This document shows, piece after piece, positions 35,051 through 42,562 of a DNA stretch of 64,000 nt. This DNA comes from Microlunatus sp. Gsoil 973 (GTDB lineage Bacteria; Actinomycetota; Actinomycetes; Propionibacteriales; Propionibacteriaceae), in assembly GCF_009707365.1 (NCBI RefSeq), contig NZ_CP046122.1, positions 2,170,001 to 2,234,000 of the forward strand. The letters run 5' to 3'. Within the stretch, counting starts at the first letter, position 1, and every line of letters begins with the position of its first letter. A model generated the notes under the pieces. That model was not told the DNA's origin and ran no database searches. It saw only the letters and a program-made list of their open reading frames with translations. The position numbers and the translations under genes are program-made.

Positions 35051-35983
35051 GTGACGCAATCCCAGCGCAGCCGGGAGCGAATTCGCGGTCGATATGCTCC
35101 GAGTCCCACCGGTGACCTGCACCTGGGCAATCTGCGGACGGCAGTGCTCGCCTACTTGTTCGCCCACAGCGGTGACGGTCTGAATGACGGGCCGGGTGAA
35201 CTGCTCTATCGGATCGAGGATCTCGATCGTTCCCGGGTACGGCATGGGGTGGCCGATCGGCAACGTGCGGATCTGGAAGCGCTCGGCCTGGTCTTCGATC
35301 CGCCGCTGGTGGTGCAGTCCGAGCGCACCGACGCCTACCGCGAGGCCCTGCAGTCCCTGGCGGGCAAGACGTTCGAATGCTTCTGCAGCCGGCGGGAGAT
35401 CGCCGAGGCCGCATCGGCACCGCACGGCTCACCCGGCCGGTATCCGGGCACCTGTCGGGACCTCACCGAGGCGGAACGGGCCGAGCGGCGCCGCACCAGG
35501 CAACCCGCGATCCGATTGCTCGCCGACCGGGAACCGCTGACGGTGATCGACCTGGTGTACGGCGAGGTGACCGGGATCCCCGACGACATCGTGCTGCAGC
35601 GCAATGACGGCACTCCGGCCTACCACCTGGCCGTCGTCCTCGATGACGCCGAGTCCGGCGTCAACCAGGTGGTCCGCGGCGACGACCTGCTCGGGTCGGC
35701 GATCAGCCAGGCCTATCTGGCGCGGTTGCTGGGTCGGCAGGTGCCGAACTACGCCCACGTGCCGTTGGCGCTCAATGCCGAGGGCAACCGGCTCGCCAAG
35801 CGCGACGGTGCCGTCACTCCGGCCGATCTGGCGGCACGCGGCGTGGGGCCTGCCGAGGTGTTGACCATGATCGCGGTGTCGCTGGACCTGGCCGCCGACG
35901 CCGAACCGGTTGATCTTGAAACCCTGAGGGCCCGGTTCGACCCGGAGCGGCTTCCCCGATATCCCTGGATCGTCACCGGCTGA
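35051..35983 (+). CDS. gluQRS: Glutamyl-Q tRNA(Asp) synthetase
   Basis: A 310-residue truncated glutamyl-tRNA-synthetase paralogue. It has RGRYAPSPTGDLHLGNLRTA with the HIGH-like HLGN, a Cys-rich zinc site (FECFCSRREI ... YPGTCRDL) and a KMSKS-like RLAKRDG. The sequence ends soon after, lacking the anticodon-binding domain of GltX. GluQRS glutamylates queuosine on tRNA-Asp. The GTG start is set by a TACGGT box 8 nt upstream and by homology starting a few residues later. Confidence 0.93.
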   Translation: MTQSQRSRERIRGRYAPSPTGDLHLGNLRTAVLAYLFAHSGDGLNDGPGELLYRIEDLDRSRVRHGVADRQRADLEALGLVFDPPLVVQSERTDAYREALQSLAGKTFECFCSRREIAEAASAPHGSPGRYPGTCRDLTEAERAERRRTRQPAIRLLADREPLTVIDLVYGEVTGIPDDIVLQRNDGTPAYHLAVVLDDAESGVNQVVRGDDLLGSAISQAYLARLLGRQVPNYAHVPLALNAEGNRLAKRDGAVTPADLAARGVGPAEVLTMIAVSLDLAADAEPVDLETLRARFDPERLPRYPWIVTG

Positions 35984-36022
35984 GGTTGCTTGGTCTGGCT
36001 GGTCAAGGGGTATCACGCCGAT

Positions 36023-36862
36023 ATGAGCCAGCCACCCCAGCAGCAGCAACCACCCGGCACCGAATCGGATCTGGAACCGAAGGCGGATCACGGCGAGCGC
36101 AGCTACGTCGGCAGCGGCCGGCTGGAGGGCAAGGTCGCGGTGATCACCGGCGGCGACAGCGGAATCGGCAAGGCCGTCGCGATCGCCTACGCCCGCGAGG
36201 GAGCCGACCTGGTGATCAGCTATCTCAGCGAGCACGAGGACGCCGAGGACACCAAGCATTGGGTGGAGAAGGCCGGCCGGCGTGCCGTCCTGATCCCCGG
36301 CGACGTTTCGGACGCCGACCATTGCCGCAAGATCATCTCCCGGACGGTCGAGGAGTTCGGGCGCGTCGACGTCCTGGTCAGCAATGCCGCCTACCAGATG
36401 ACCCACGAGACCGTGGAGGAGGTGAGCGACGAGGAGTTCGACTACACCGTCCGCACCAACCTCAACGCCTACTTCTACCTGGTCAAGGCGGCCCTGCCGC
36501 ACATGCGGGAAGGCGGCAGCATCATCGGTTCGTCGTCGATCAACTCCGACGCACCGTCCCCGACGCTGATGCCGTATGCCGCGACCAAGGCCGCGATCGC
36601 CAATATGACCGCCTCCCTGGCCCAACTGCTCGCCGAGCGAGGCATCCGGGCCAACAGCGTCGCGCCGGGACCGATCTGGACGCCGCTGATCCCGTCGACG
36701 ATGCCGCCGGAGAAGGTCGAGAGCTTCGGCCAGCAGGCGCCCCTGCAGCGGCCCGGACAGCCGGCCGAACTGGCACCGGTCTATGTGATGCTGGCATCCG
36801 ACGAGGGCAGTTATGTCTCCGGCGCGCGGATCGCGGTCACGGGAGGCAAGCCGATCCTCTGA
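36023..36862 (+). CDS. SDR family oxidoreductase (YghA-like)
   Basis: A 279-residue short-chain dehydrogenase. It has a hydrophilic Gln/Pro-rich N-terminal extension of about 35 residues, then the cofactor motif VITGGDSGIGKAVAIAYARE, the NAA-type LVSNAAYQ, a catalytic Ser in SIIGSSSINS and YAATKAAI (Tyr-x3-Lys). It resembles the stress-associated YghA/general-stress-protein-39 group, whose substrates are poorly known. The ATG at 36023 follows AAGGGG by 12 nt. It runs codirectionally with gluQRS and DUF3866. Confidence 0.88.
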   Translation: MSQPPQQQQPPGTESDLEPKADHGERSYVGSGRLEGKVAVITGGDSGIGKAVAIAYAREGADLVISYLSEHEDAEDTKHWVEKAGRRAVLIPGDVSDADHCRKIISRTVEEFGRVDVLVSNAAYQMTHETVEEVSDEEFDYTVRTNLNAYFYLVKAALPHMREGGSIIGSSSINSDAPSPTLMPYAATKAAIANMTASLAQLLAERGIRANSVAPGPIWTPLIPSTMPPEKVESFGQQAPLQRPGQPAELAPVYVMLASDEGSYVSGARIAVTGGKPIL

Positions 36863-36874
36863 TCCCGGCCCGGA

Positions 36875-36880
36875 TAGGCT
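36875..36880 (+). promoter_or_regulatory. -10 box of the DUF3866 gene
   Basis: TAGGCT ends 7 nt before the GTG at 36888, consistent with leaderless transcription and deciding this start over longer in-frame options. Confidence 0.45.
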
Positions 36881-36887
36881 CGGGGCC

Positions 36888-38021
36888 GTGATCATCTGGG
36901 CGGAGGGAACGGTCGCTGTCGTCGGCGACCGGTGGGCCGGTGCTGTCGAGTTGATCATCGACACCGACGGCGGTCAGACCTTCCGATCACTGGCCTACCT
37001 GGATCTGATGCCACAGCCCCGGACCGGGGACCGGGTGTTGCTCAACATCGCGGCATTGGCCCGCGGCCTGGGCACCGGCGGGTACGCGTTCGTTGTCGCC
37101 GTCCTGGACCAGAACGGGCGGCTGATCGGACAACCGGGCCTGCCGAAGGGCCATCTGGTCAAGGCGCGCTACACGCCGCTACAGGTGATGATCTCCGGCG
37201 TGGACGAGCAGGATTCGGACTTCCATGATCGACTCGATTCCGCCGATGATCTTGACCGGATGCCGGTGATCGTCGCCGACCTGCATTCGGCGGTGGCCCC
37301 GATCATTGCCGCGATCCGCAGCGACTCCGGCGACCGAACGCCGCGCGTGGCGTATCTGATGACCGATGAGGCAGCCCTGCCGATCGCCTTCTCCCGTACC
37401 GTCGCCGCACTTCGGGCCGAGGAGTGGCTGGTCGGAACCATCACCTGTGGGCAGGCGTACGGCGGCGATCTTGAAGCGGTCAACGTGCACTCCGGCCTGC
37501 TGGCGGCCAAGGTTGCGATGCAGGCCGATCTGGTCATCGTCAGCCAGGGGCCGGGCAATCTGGGGACCGGCACCCGCTGGGGATTCTCCGGCACCGGGGC
37601 CGGTGAGGTGATCAACGCGGCAGCTGTGCTCAACGGCCGTCCGATCGGGTCACTGCGGATCTCCAGCGCCGACCCGCGGTTCCGGCATCGCGGTGTCTCC
37701 CATCACAGCCTGACCGCCTACAGCAGGGTCGCGTTGCGGACGGCGGATATCGCCGTGCCCGACTTCTCCGACGTGTCACCGCTGACCGGTATCCGTGACC
37801 TGTACGCCCTCCCCCGCTTCGCGGCCAGGATCAACGAGGCGGTCGCCGAACTGGCCGGACTGCATCGGTTGCACAGGATCGAGCTCGCCGGACTTGATCG
37901 CGCCCTTCTGGGGTGCCCGGTCCGGCTGTCGACGATGGGCCGTGATCTGGACGCCGACCCCGCCTACTTCCTGGCCGCAGCAGCCGCGGGCCGGCTCGCC
38001 GTACACCTCATGTCGGACTGA
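36888..38021 (+). CDS. DUF3866 family protein
   Basis: A 377-residue protein of an actinobacterial conserved family without a known role. It begins IIWAEGTVAVVGDRWAGAVE, has LNIAALARGLGTGGYAFVVAV near residue 50 and GKGHLVKARYTPLQ-like PKGHLVKARYTPLQVMISGV. Ser/Gly-rich stretches (IVSQGPGNLGTGTRWGFSGT, GVSHHSLTAYSRVAL) suggest a nucleotide or sugar-phosphate-binding fold. No signal peptide or membrane segment. It ends 22 bp before the presumed start of the GH32 gene. Confidence 0.82.
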   Translation: MIIWAEGTVAVVGDRWAGAVELIIDTDGGQTFRSLAYLDLMPQPRTGDRVLLNIAALARGLGTGGYAFVVAVLDQNGRLIGQPGLPKGHLVKARYTPLQVMISGVDEQDSDFHDRLDSADDLDRMPVIVADLHSAVAPIIAAIRSDSGDRTPRVAYLMTDEAALPIAFSRTVAALRAEEWLVGTITCGQAYGGDLEAVNVHSGLLAAKVAMQADLVIVSQGPGNLGTGTRWGFSGTGAGEVINAAAVLNGRPIGSLRISSADPRFRHRGVSHHSLTAYSRVALRTADIAVPDFSDVSPLTGIRDLYALPRFAARINEAVAELAGLHRLHRIELAGLDRALLGCPVRLSTMGRDLDADPAYFLAAAAAGRLAVHLMSD

Positions 38022-38043
38022 ACCACGACCCCAGGAGCCCGCC

Positions 38044-39306
38044 ATCGATACCAGTGCACCGGATCGCCGTCCGAACGACCCGACCTTTCCCGGTCTGCAC
38101 GTCCGCCCCGTGGACGGATGGGTCAACGACCCGAACGGTCTGGCACTGATCGACGGTCGGTATCACGTCTTCTTCCAGTACAACGGTGCCGAACCGCGGC
38201 ATCGGTCGATCACCTGGGGGCACGCCAGTTCATCCGATCTGATCAGCTGGACCTACCACGGGGTCGCGCTGGTCAACCGGCCGGGAAACATCGACCAGCA
38301 GGGCTGCTGGAGCGGGTGCCTTGTCGATGATCGTGGCCTACCGACCGCGGTGTACACCGCCGTCCGGGACAGCCCGGCGGAGGCGGTCGTGGCGCTCGCC
38401 CGAAGCGAGGACAGGACATTGCTGACCTGGCGGCAGTCCGATCACGGGGTGATCGGACCGCCCGCTGATCGTTCCTTGACCGAAACCCGGGATCCTTACG
38501 TCTTCAGCTACGCCGGCCACCGATACGCCGTCCAGGGCACCGGCGGCCGCGATGCCGAGCCGGCCGTACTGCTTTACGGTTGCGATGATCTCGACCGGTG
38601 GACCGAGCTTGGGGTGCTGCTGGACTTCACCGACCCCCTGGTTCGCCGGATCGCCGCCTCGAGCACCTGGGAGTGTCCGAACCTGTTTCCGCTGGACGGT
38701 CACTGGGTGCTGGTGCTGTCCTGCTGGCAGGACGGCGATCTGTGCAGCGTCTATCTGATCGGTGACCTCGAGCCGCACGACGCCGGTCCGCGATTCGTGC
38801 CGCGCTCAGGTGGCCGGGTGGACGACAGTTCGGCCTACTACGCACCGCAGGCGTTGGTGACCGCCGACCGCGTACTGATCTGGGGTTGGGCACGGGAGGT
38901 CCAGCGGACCGAGACCCAACTCCTGGAGGCGGGGTGGGCCGGCGCACTGACCTTCCCCCGCCGGCTGTCGGTGGTGGAAGATCGATTGGTGTCGACGCCG
39001 GTCGCTGAACTGGACCGGCTGCGTGGTGATCAACTCGACGCCGCCGCGCCGATCACCGCGCGTGCGTTCGAGATCCGCTCCGATGCTGGGGTACGGCTGG
39101 CGCTGGTCGACGGTGATGATCATCAGGTCGTCGTCGACGGCTCCGGACCGGTCCGGGTGTTCGTCGACGGCAGCCTGATCGAGATCTTCACAGCCGGTGC
39201 ACCGCCGCGGACGGTACGGGCCTATCCGCGCCCGACCTCGGTCTGGTCGGTGCGGTCCGACCCGGCGTCGGTGGTGGTCACGACGTTGTCCCTGCCGAGC
39301 AGCTGA
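38044..39306 (+). CDS. Glycoside hydrolase family 32 (sucrose/levan hydrolase-like) with unusual start
   Basis: A roughly 420-residue GH32 enzyme cleaving beta-fructosides. It has the catalytic nucleophile in DGWVNDPNGLALIDG, HASSSDLISWTYHGVAL, the RDP motif TETRDPYVFS, the acid/base Glu in STWECPNLFPLDG and a C-terminal beta-sandwich (RVFVDGSLIEIFTAG). No ATG, GTG or TTG occurs in frame between the upstream stop (38021) and the catalytic region. AGGAG (38033-38037) is correctly spaced from an ATC codon at 38044, which I take as the start or as a mutated ATG. No signal peptide, so it should act on imported fructosides. Confidence 0.85.
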   Translation: MDTSAPDRRPNDPTFPGLHVRPVDGWVNDPNGLALIDGRYHVFFQYNGAEPRHRSITWGHASSSDLISWTYHGVALVNRPGNIDQQGCWSGCLVDDRGLPTAVYTAVRDSPAEAVVALARSEDRTLLTWRQSDHGVIGPPADRSLTETRDPYVFSYAGHRYAVQGTGGRDAEPAVLLYGCDDLDRWTELGVLLDFTDPLVRRIAASSTWECPNLFPLDGHWVLVLSCWQDGDLCSVYLIGDLEPHDAGPRFVPRSGGRVDDSSAYYAPQALVTADRVLIWGWAREVQRTETQLLEAGWAGALTFPRRLSVVEDRLVSTPVAELDRLRGDQLDAAAPITARAFEIRSDAGVRLALVDGDDHQVVVDGSGPVRVFVDGSLIEIFTAGAPPRTVRAYPRPTSVWSVRSDPASVVVTTLSLPSS

Positions 39307-39332
39307 CCACCGGCCATTCGACGGACTCGCGA

Positions 39333-39665
39333 TCACATCGATCCGGGATCGCGTTCGGCCAGGGCACGCAGTCTGGCCAGTGAGGCATCCCAGTAGGCCG
39401 CGTAGCGGTGGGCCCACTCGCCGAAGGCGCGGTCGAACCCTTCCGGGTCGATCCGGTAGTGCTGGTTGCGGCCGAGCTTCTCCGACCTGACCAAGCCCGC
39501 CGCCCGCAGCGTCATCAGGTGCTTGGAAATGCCGGACGCGACCAGGTCGGGGAACTCGGCGGCCAGTTCGCCGACGGTGAGCGTTCGGCGCTCGGCCAGA
39601 AGGTCGAGAATGCGCCGCCGGGTGGGATCGGCGATCACCCGGAACGGATCGTCCGGGCTAGGCAA
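39333..39665 (-). CDS. ArsR family helix-turn-helix regulator
   Basis: A 110-residue winged-helix repressor: DPFRVIADPTRRRILDLLAE, then LTVGELAAEFPDLVASGISK and HLMTLRAAGLVRSEKLGRNQ. It lacks the cysteine metal-sensing motif of ArsR proper, so it belongs to the ArsR/SRPBCC-paired group. It begins with TTG, at the very end of the SRPBCC gene. It probably represses the operon from the palindromic sites at 40110-40131. Confidence 0.88.
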   Translation of the reverse strand: MPSPDDPFRVIADPTRRRILDLLAERRTLTVGELAAEFPDLVASGISKHLMTLRAAGLVRSEKLGRNQHYRIDPEGFDRAFGEWAHRYAAYWDASLARLRALAERDPGSM

Positions 39666-40093
39666 CGCGTTCCCGCTGCGCGACCAGGGGCTGACAGTCG
39701 TTGCAGGACACGATGCCGGTCGGCCCCGCGCTCGTAGGCCTGCATGATGTCCCGCCAGCCGTCCCTGCCGATTCCGGCGAACCCGTCGTGAACCAGCGAC
39801 ACCCGCGTCCCGCCCGGCACCGGCTCAAGTCCGATCAGCAGCCGGCCCGGGTGTGCCCAGCCGGCATCCTCTTCGAGCCAGGAGAGCACCAGGCGGCTCT
39901 GGGGAACCAGTTCCAACACGACGCCACTGATCCACGTCCCGTCCTCACCCTGCATCCGGTAGGAGCCGCCCTCCTGCAGGTCGATGTCCAGGGTCGGGGC
40001 GATCCATTGGCGCAGCCTTTCGGCTGTGGTGAACCAGGACCAGACGGAACTCGGCGGGGCGTCGATCTCGACGGAGCGGGCGACCTGTGGCAT
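39635..40093 (-). CDS. SRPBCC (AHSA1/START-like) domain protein, C-terminus frameshifted
   Basis: A small hydrophobic-ligand-binding fold protein: VARSVEIDAPPSSVWSWFTT, GGSYRMQGEDGTWISGVVLE and the C-terminal helix IMQAYERGADRHRVLQRLSA. After this the sequenced frame reads APGRAAGTRC and runs to 39635. Dropping one G from the GGGG at 39687-39690 gives LSALVAQRERVA and a TAG at 39658, a far more natural end that abuts the ArsR start. So a one-base insertion, by error or mutation, is likely. The ATG at 40093 has TTGGAG 7 nt upstream. Typically co-regulated with its ArsR partner. Confidence 0.8.
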   Translation of the reverse strand: MPQVARSVEIDAPPSSVWSWFTTAERLRQWIAPTLDIDLQEGGSYRMQGEDGTWISGVVLELVPQSRLVLSWLEEDAGWAHPGRLLIGLEPVPGGTRVSLVHDGFAGIGRDGWRDIMQAYERGADRHRVLQRLSAPGRAAGTRCLARTIRSG

Positions 40094-40109
40094 GTCTGTC
40101 TCCAATACA

Positions 40110-40131
40110 TTACTGAATAGTAAGCTTTACT
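40110..40131. promoter_or_regulatory. Candidate ArsR operator, overlapping palindromes
   Basis: TTACT-GAAT-AGTAA (40110-40123) and AGTAA-GCT-TTACT (40119-40131) overlap, sharing the central AGTAA half-site. They form an AT-rich island in the 104-bp gap between the SRPBCC and VOC genes. A protein binding here would block the leftward promoter (TACTAT lies inside on the minus strand) and possibly the rightward one. Confidence 0.55.
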
Positions 40132-40183
40132 CTACGGTAATGAATCGTGCCGCACAACCACGCCCGTTGTCGGGAGGCGGTCG

Positions 40184-40189
40184 TACGGT
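40184..40189 (+). promoter_or_regulatory. -10 box of the VOC gene
   Basis: TACGGT ends 8 nt before ATG 40198, fitting a leaderless start; CGGAG between them could also serve as a weak ribosome-binding site. Confidence 0.4.
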
Positions 40190-40197
40190 GTCGGAGC

Positions 40198-40596
40198 ATG
40201 ACTGGTATTCGCGGTTTCACCGGCTGGCTGGGCGTCGTCCTCGGCAGCCCGGACCCACGCAGGCTCGCCGGCTTCTACCGGGATCTCCTCGGCTGGGAGA
40301 TCGCCAACGAGGATCCGACCTGGGTCACGATGCAGATGCGCGACGGCGACGGGAAGCCGATTCCCGCCAATCTCGCCTTCCAGCTCGAGAAGATCTATCA
40401 GCGCCCGGTCTGGCCCAATGAGGACGGCAAGCAGCAGATGCAGTTCCACCTCGACGTCGGGGTCACCGACGTCGAGGCGGCAGTCGAGGACGCCGTGGCG
40501 CTGGGCGCGGCGCCGGCAGGGTTCCAGCCACAGGACGACGTCCGGGTCATGCTCGACCCGGACGGTCACCCGTTCTGTCTGTATCTGGACGCCTGA
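40198..40596 (+). CDS. VOC superfamily protein (glyoxalase-like)
   Basis: A 132-residue protein of two VOC modules: FTGWLGVVLGSPDPRRLAGF, YRDLLGWEIANEDPTWVTMQ, then MQFHLDVGVTDVEAAVEDAV and the C-terminal VMLDPDGHPFCLYLD. The last motif is common in the antibiotic-resistance/glyoxalase-like subset. It is divergent from the SRPBCC-ArsR pair across the operator region, so it may be part of the same regulon. Substrate unknown. Confidence 0.85.
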   Translation: MTGIRGFTGWLGVVLGSPDPRRLAGFYRDLLGWEIANEDPTWVTMQMRDGDGKPIPANLAFQLEKIYQRPVWPNEDGKQQMQFHLDVGVTDVEAAVEDAVALGAAPAGFQPQDDVRVMLDPDGHPFCLYLDA

Positions 40597-40601
40597 CCCG
40601 G

Positions 40602-41291
40602 TCAGACCACCGGCTCGGCCGGCTCCAGGCCGACACGGTCGACCCGGCGGTGGAAACGCATGCCCAGCAGGCCGCCGAGGACCGCGCCGATCAATGCCAC
40701 GATCACCAGCGCGGCAGCCAGGATGATGCCGCCGGCTGTCAGCGTGCCCTCGTTCACCGGGATCCGCGGGAAGCTGTTGGTCATGCTCAACACGTTGTAG
40801 CGGTTGCCGGCGATGAGCCCGATCACGCCGAGGATGATCGAGACCACGATCGCCCAGAGCCAGACGCCGATGCCTTGCCGGACGCCGTTGAACCGCGCCA
40901 TCCGACCGGCGACGTACCCGCCGGCGACATAGGCGATGAACACGATGATGACCAGCGCGATCGCCCCGGCCAGGCCCAGCGGCCGCGGATTCTCCGCTGC
41001 GTCCGTCGGGGTCACGTTCTGCGCCAGTCCGACTCCCAAGCCGGCCGCGGCAACCAGAGCCGTGAGCAGCACCGCCACGCCGGTGGCCGTCAGCCAGCCG
41101 AAGAAGCAGGAGCCGAACTTGATTCCTCCATAGGCCTCACGCTGTCGCCGTACGACCTCGTGACGCCCGGGAACCGCACCGGTCCGGTCAATTCCAGTGG
41201 TCCGGTCAATTCCAGTGGTCCGGTCGACGTCGGTGGTCCGATTGCGCTCGGGAGTCGCCGGGTCCTCAGCCGGGTTCGCTTCAGTGCTCAT
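40602..41291 (-). CDS. Four-helix membrane protein
   Basis: A 229-residue protein with a 60-residue hydrophilic Thr/Arg/Asp-rich N-terminus containing a duplicated DRTTGI unit, then four hydrophobic segments (LTATGVAVLLTALVAAAGLG, LAGAIALVIIVFIAYVAGGY, GVWLWAIVVSIILGVIGLIA, AAALVIVALIGAVLGGLLGM). The second includes YVAGGYVAGRMARFNGVRQG, recalling the TIGR04086/YrzE-like group. Convergent with the VOC gene (5-bp gap). No enzyme motif is visible; a stress or envelope role is only a guess. Confidence 0.7.
   Translation of the reverse strand: MSTEANPAEDPATPERNRTTDVDRTTGIDRTTGIDRTGAVPGRHEVVRRQREAYGGIKFGSCFFGWLTATGVAVLLTALVAAAGLGVGLAQNVTPTDAAENPRPLGLAGAIALVIIVFIAYVAGGYVAGRMARFNGVRQGIGVWLWAIVVSIILGVIGLIAGNRYNVLSMTNSFPRIPVNEGTLTAGGIILAAALVIVALIGAVLGGLLGMRFHRRVDRVGLEPAEPVV
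41181..41234. repeat. 18-bp tandem repeat in the membrane-protein N-terminus
   Basis: GGTCCGGTCAATTCCAGT occurs at 41181-41198 and 41199-41216, followed by a diverged third copy to 41234. On the coding strand it encodes repeated DRTTGI-like hexapeptides. The 18-bp period keeps the frame, so the number of hexapeptides could vary between strains. Confidence 0.85.
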
Positions 41292-41356
41292 GCCAGTGCC
41301 GTACCCAGCGAACCCGGGATATCACCGAACGGATAACGAGCGCGGCTGTTCCGTCC

Positions 41357-42451
41357 CTACTGCTGTGGCTGGCTGAACAGGATGTCGACGACCATCACGA
41401 CTGTGTCGTCCTTGCTGATCCCCTGGCTCTTGTCGCCGTTCGGGTACGCCGTGCCGGGCGGGAAGACGATCAGCAGCCGGCTCCCGACCCGCTGGCCGAC
41501 CATCGCCTGTTGCATCGCCTTCAGCCGGATCGGACTGGTCTGGCCGGTGCTCGGATCGGTCTGCGGTGTGAACGGGGTCTTCCAGCTGTCGTCGACGACC
41601 TTCCCACCGGACCACAACACGGTGACCGAACGGGTGGTCACGTTGTCGTTCGCCTTGACCTTCGGTCCGGTGCCCTTGATCAGCGGCTGGACCGTGGTCT
41701 TGTCCGGCGGGTTGTCGGACGGGATCTTGACCGTCGGCTTGTCACCGGACAGCGTCACCGTCGGCAGCCCCGGCACCGGCTTGACCGCGGCGCCCTCGGC
41801 ACTCTTCAGGGTCGCGCCCGCGATGTCGACCACGAAGATGAGCGTGTCGCCGACCTTGACCCCGATCTGCGGGTTGCCGCCCGCGCTGTCGTAGCCGTCC
41901 TTCCCGGCGATCGCGATCAGCACCCGGTCACCGACGTGGTGGCCCTGCAGACCCTTTTGGAATCCCGGGACCACGCCGTTCAGCGGGAAGTAGGCCAACT
42001 GTTGGTGGGAGAACTTCTTGTCGTAGGAGGAGTCGAACTCCTTGCCGGTCCGTCCGACCCAGGCCGAGTAGTTCACGGCGACGGTGCTGTCGGCCGAGAC
42101 CTTGGCGCCATCACCCTTCTTGAGCACCTTGGACTGGGTCTTGTTGATCGCCCACGGGTGTTTGAAGGTCAACTTCGGCGGCTTGCCGTAGTCGCCGGAG
42201 ACCTTCAGCGCATCGAGGTTGTCCGACGGCTTCACCGTTGCCGACGGCGAGGGGCTGGGCGACGGGGTCGCCGACGACGCCGCCGACGATGGAGACGGAC
42301 TCTTGGACGGGTTGGTCGAGGCTTTGTCGTCGCCACAACCGCCGAGCAACGCCAGGCTGACGGTGACGGCGCCCACGACCAGCGCTTTGACGACGCCGGA
42401 ACTCACCCGGCGGGTACGGGGCAGCAACGTCAGGTGCAGCGGCGGGGTCAC
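41357..42451 (-). CDS. FKBP-type peptidyl-prolyl isomerase lipoprotein, tandem domains
   Basis: A 364-residue exported lipoprotein with lipobox LALLGGC (about residue 39) and a Ser/Pro linker of about 35 residues. The first FKBP domain (VAVNYSAWVGRTGKEFDSSY, VVPGFQKGLQGHHVGDRVLI) and the second (VTVLWSGGKVVDDSWKTPF, MQQAMVGQRVGSRLLIVFPP) both keep the fold but differ in active-site aromatics. It starts with GTG at 42451. It is the gene normally found between pafA and pafBC in actinobacteria, here left beside pafA only. It would act in the cell-wall space. Confidence 0.88.
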   Translation of the reverse strand: MTPPLHLTLLPRTRRVSSGVVKALVVGAVTVSLALLGGCGDDKASTNPSKSPSPSSAASSATPSPSPSPSATVKPSDNLDALKVSGDYGKPPKLTFKHPWAINKTQSKVLKKGDGAKVSADSTVAVNYSAWVGRTGKEFDSSYDKKFSHQQLAYFPLNGVVPGFQKGLQGHHVGDRVLIAIAGKDGYDSAGGNPQIGVKVGDTLIFVVDIAGATLKSAEGAAVKPVPGLPTVTLSGDKPTVKIPSDNPPDKTTVQPLIKGTGPKVKANDNVTTRSVTVLWSGGKVVDDSWKTPFTPQTDPSTGQTSPIRLKAMQQAMVGQRVGSRLLIVFPPGTAYPNGDKSQGISKDDTVVMVVDILFSQPQQ

Positions 42452-42562
42452 GTCGCGTCGGCCTCAGCTTTCGATTCGATCACAGGGAGCTGCCGACGAC
42501 GGTCAACCGTCGATTCGGCAACCAGACCTTACCCAACCGGCCTGTGAAACCCAGAGCCCAGC

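Noticed and set aside
35051-35983. Full glutamyl-tRNA synthetase GltX
   Set aside because: The protein ends shortly after the KMSKS-like motif and lacks the anticodon-binding domain, so GluQRS fits better.
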